The position numbers were made by a program, and so were the translations under genes. From contig NZ_JACOFV010000007.1 in the NCBI RefSeq assembly GCF_014284255.1, forward strand, positions 62,001 through 126,000: a stretch of DNA of 64,000 bases, written 5' to 3'. A model generated the notes under the pieces. The model had not been told where the DNA came from. It was given only the letters and a program-made list of their open reading frames with translations, and did no database searches. Of this stretch, positions 63,791-64,000 are shown piece after piece. Position 1 is the first letter of the stretch, and the number at the start of each line of letters is the position of its first letter. Source of the stretch: Cognatundibacterium jejuense. GTDB taxonomy: Bacteria > Pseudomonadota > Gammaproteobacteria > Burkholderiales > Burkholderiaceae_D.

Positions 63791-64000
63791 ATGAGCCAAT
63801 ATAAGATAGAAGCTGGCACCGGGCAACATATCGGTGACCGACAGGAACAACAGGACAGGGTCGCCCTTTTTGCGGCTCCGCACGCCCCAGGCTATATGAT
63901 GGCCGTGGTTGCTGATGGCATGGGTGGCAAAAGCGGCGGCGCTCTCGCGGCCGAGCAAGTTATTCGTACTAGCAAACAGTTATTTGACGAATTTTATCCT
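63791..64000 (+). CDS. PP2C-type serine/threonine phosphatase, 5' part only
   Basis: The first 70 residues of a gene that leaves the window on the right. GDRQEQQDRVALF and AVVADGMGGKSGGALAAEQ are the first two PP2C motifs, with the metal-binding Asp residues (D in QQDR and DGMGG). Prokaryotic members reverse Ser/Thr kinase phosphorylation and are often next to such a kinase. The ATG at 63791 is the only good start; it diverges from ydcH. Confidence 0.88.
   Translation, partial: MSQYKIEAGTGQHIGDRQEQQDRVALFAAPHAPGYMMAVVADGMGGKSGGALAAEQVIRTSKQLFDEFYP

Noticed and set aside
1-64000. Mobile elements, prophage, CRISPR arrays, toxin-antitoxin pairs, tRNA or rRNA genes.
   Set aside because: I looked for transposase or integrase motifs, regularly spaced repeats, tRNA cloverleaf cores and short paired genes and found none that hold up.

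Overview
The window reads as chromosomal DNA of a betaproteobacterium of the Burkholderiales, most like the Oxalobacteraceae (an Undibacterium-like genome would fit). The grounds are gene families and synteny, not a database search: mltG-tmk-holB-pilZ, ygfZ-DUF4936-NRDE, a single lolC permease gene with lolD, an rpfE-type gene overlapping recJ, aminotransferase plus hom, and an arn locus with ArnA split into two genes. Coding density is high. I see no tRNA, rRNA, CRISPR array, insertion sequence, prophage or integron, so most of the window is core or shell genome.

Layout. 1-1006: 5' part of a CLC channel gene and a GAF-domain gene. 1179-10321 (minus): acyl-CoA and ABC-uptake block, with a fused enoyl-CoA hydratase/3-hydroxyacyl-CoA dehydrogenase, a five-gene LivKHMGF-type transporter and an acyl-CoA ligase. 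Related palindromic sites lie upstream of the dehydrogenase and the ligase. 10722-15421 (minus): rlmJ, a GNAT gene, and mltG-tmk-holB-pilZ. 15791-17953 (plus): ygfZ, DUF4936, NRDE. 17976-21987 (minus): MFS transporter, homoserine dehydrogenase, aminotransferase. 22314-30675 (plus): Mth938-like gene, arnT-like transferase, SMR protein, arnB, arnC, split arnA, arnD and a peroxiredoxin; together they would put L-Ara4N on lipid A. 30792-32549: PIN-PhoH ATPase. 32666-37525 (plus): MarR regulator and a complete EmrAB-OMF tripartite pump. 37560-47466 (minus): an envelope operon of a flippase/acyltransferase fusion, a giant alpha-2-macroglobulin and PBP1C. 47610-51711 (minus): lolC-lolD followed by an outer-membrane barrel and a polysaccharide deacetylase. 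52036-55142: DUF6434, an rpfE-type gene and recJ. 55382-61297: a barrel porin with a PstS-like protein, a decayed hydrolase, an M13 peptidase, a lone solute-binding protein and a 50-residue protein. 61433-64000: DinG-type helicase, YdcH, and the start of a PP2C phosphatase.

Much of the window serves the cell envelope: Ara4N lipid A modification, lipoprotein export, peptidoglycan synthesis and its protease-inhibitor guard, lysophospholipid recycling, multidrug efflux and porins. I found no clear undescribed defence or mobile system. The most promising leads are the lysophospholipid flippase/acyltransferase-A2M-PBP1C operon, the lolCD-barrel-deacetylase operon, the shared operator-like sites in the acyl-CoA block, a Walker A Lys-to-Arg change in LivF, and 10-bp-phased TTAAT repeats in front of arnB.
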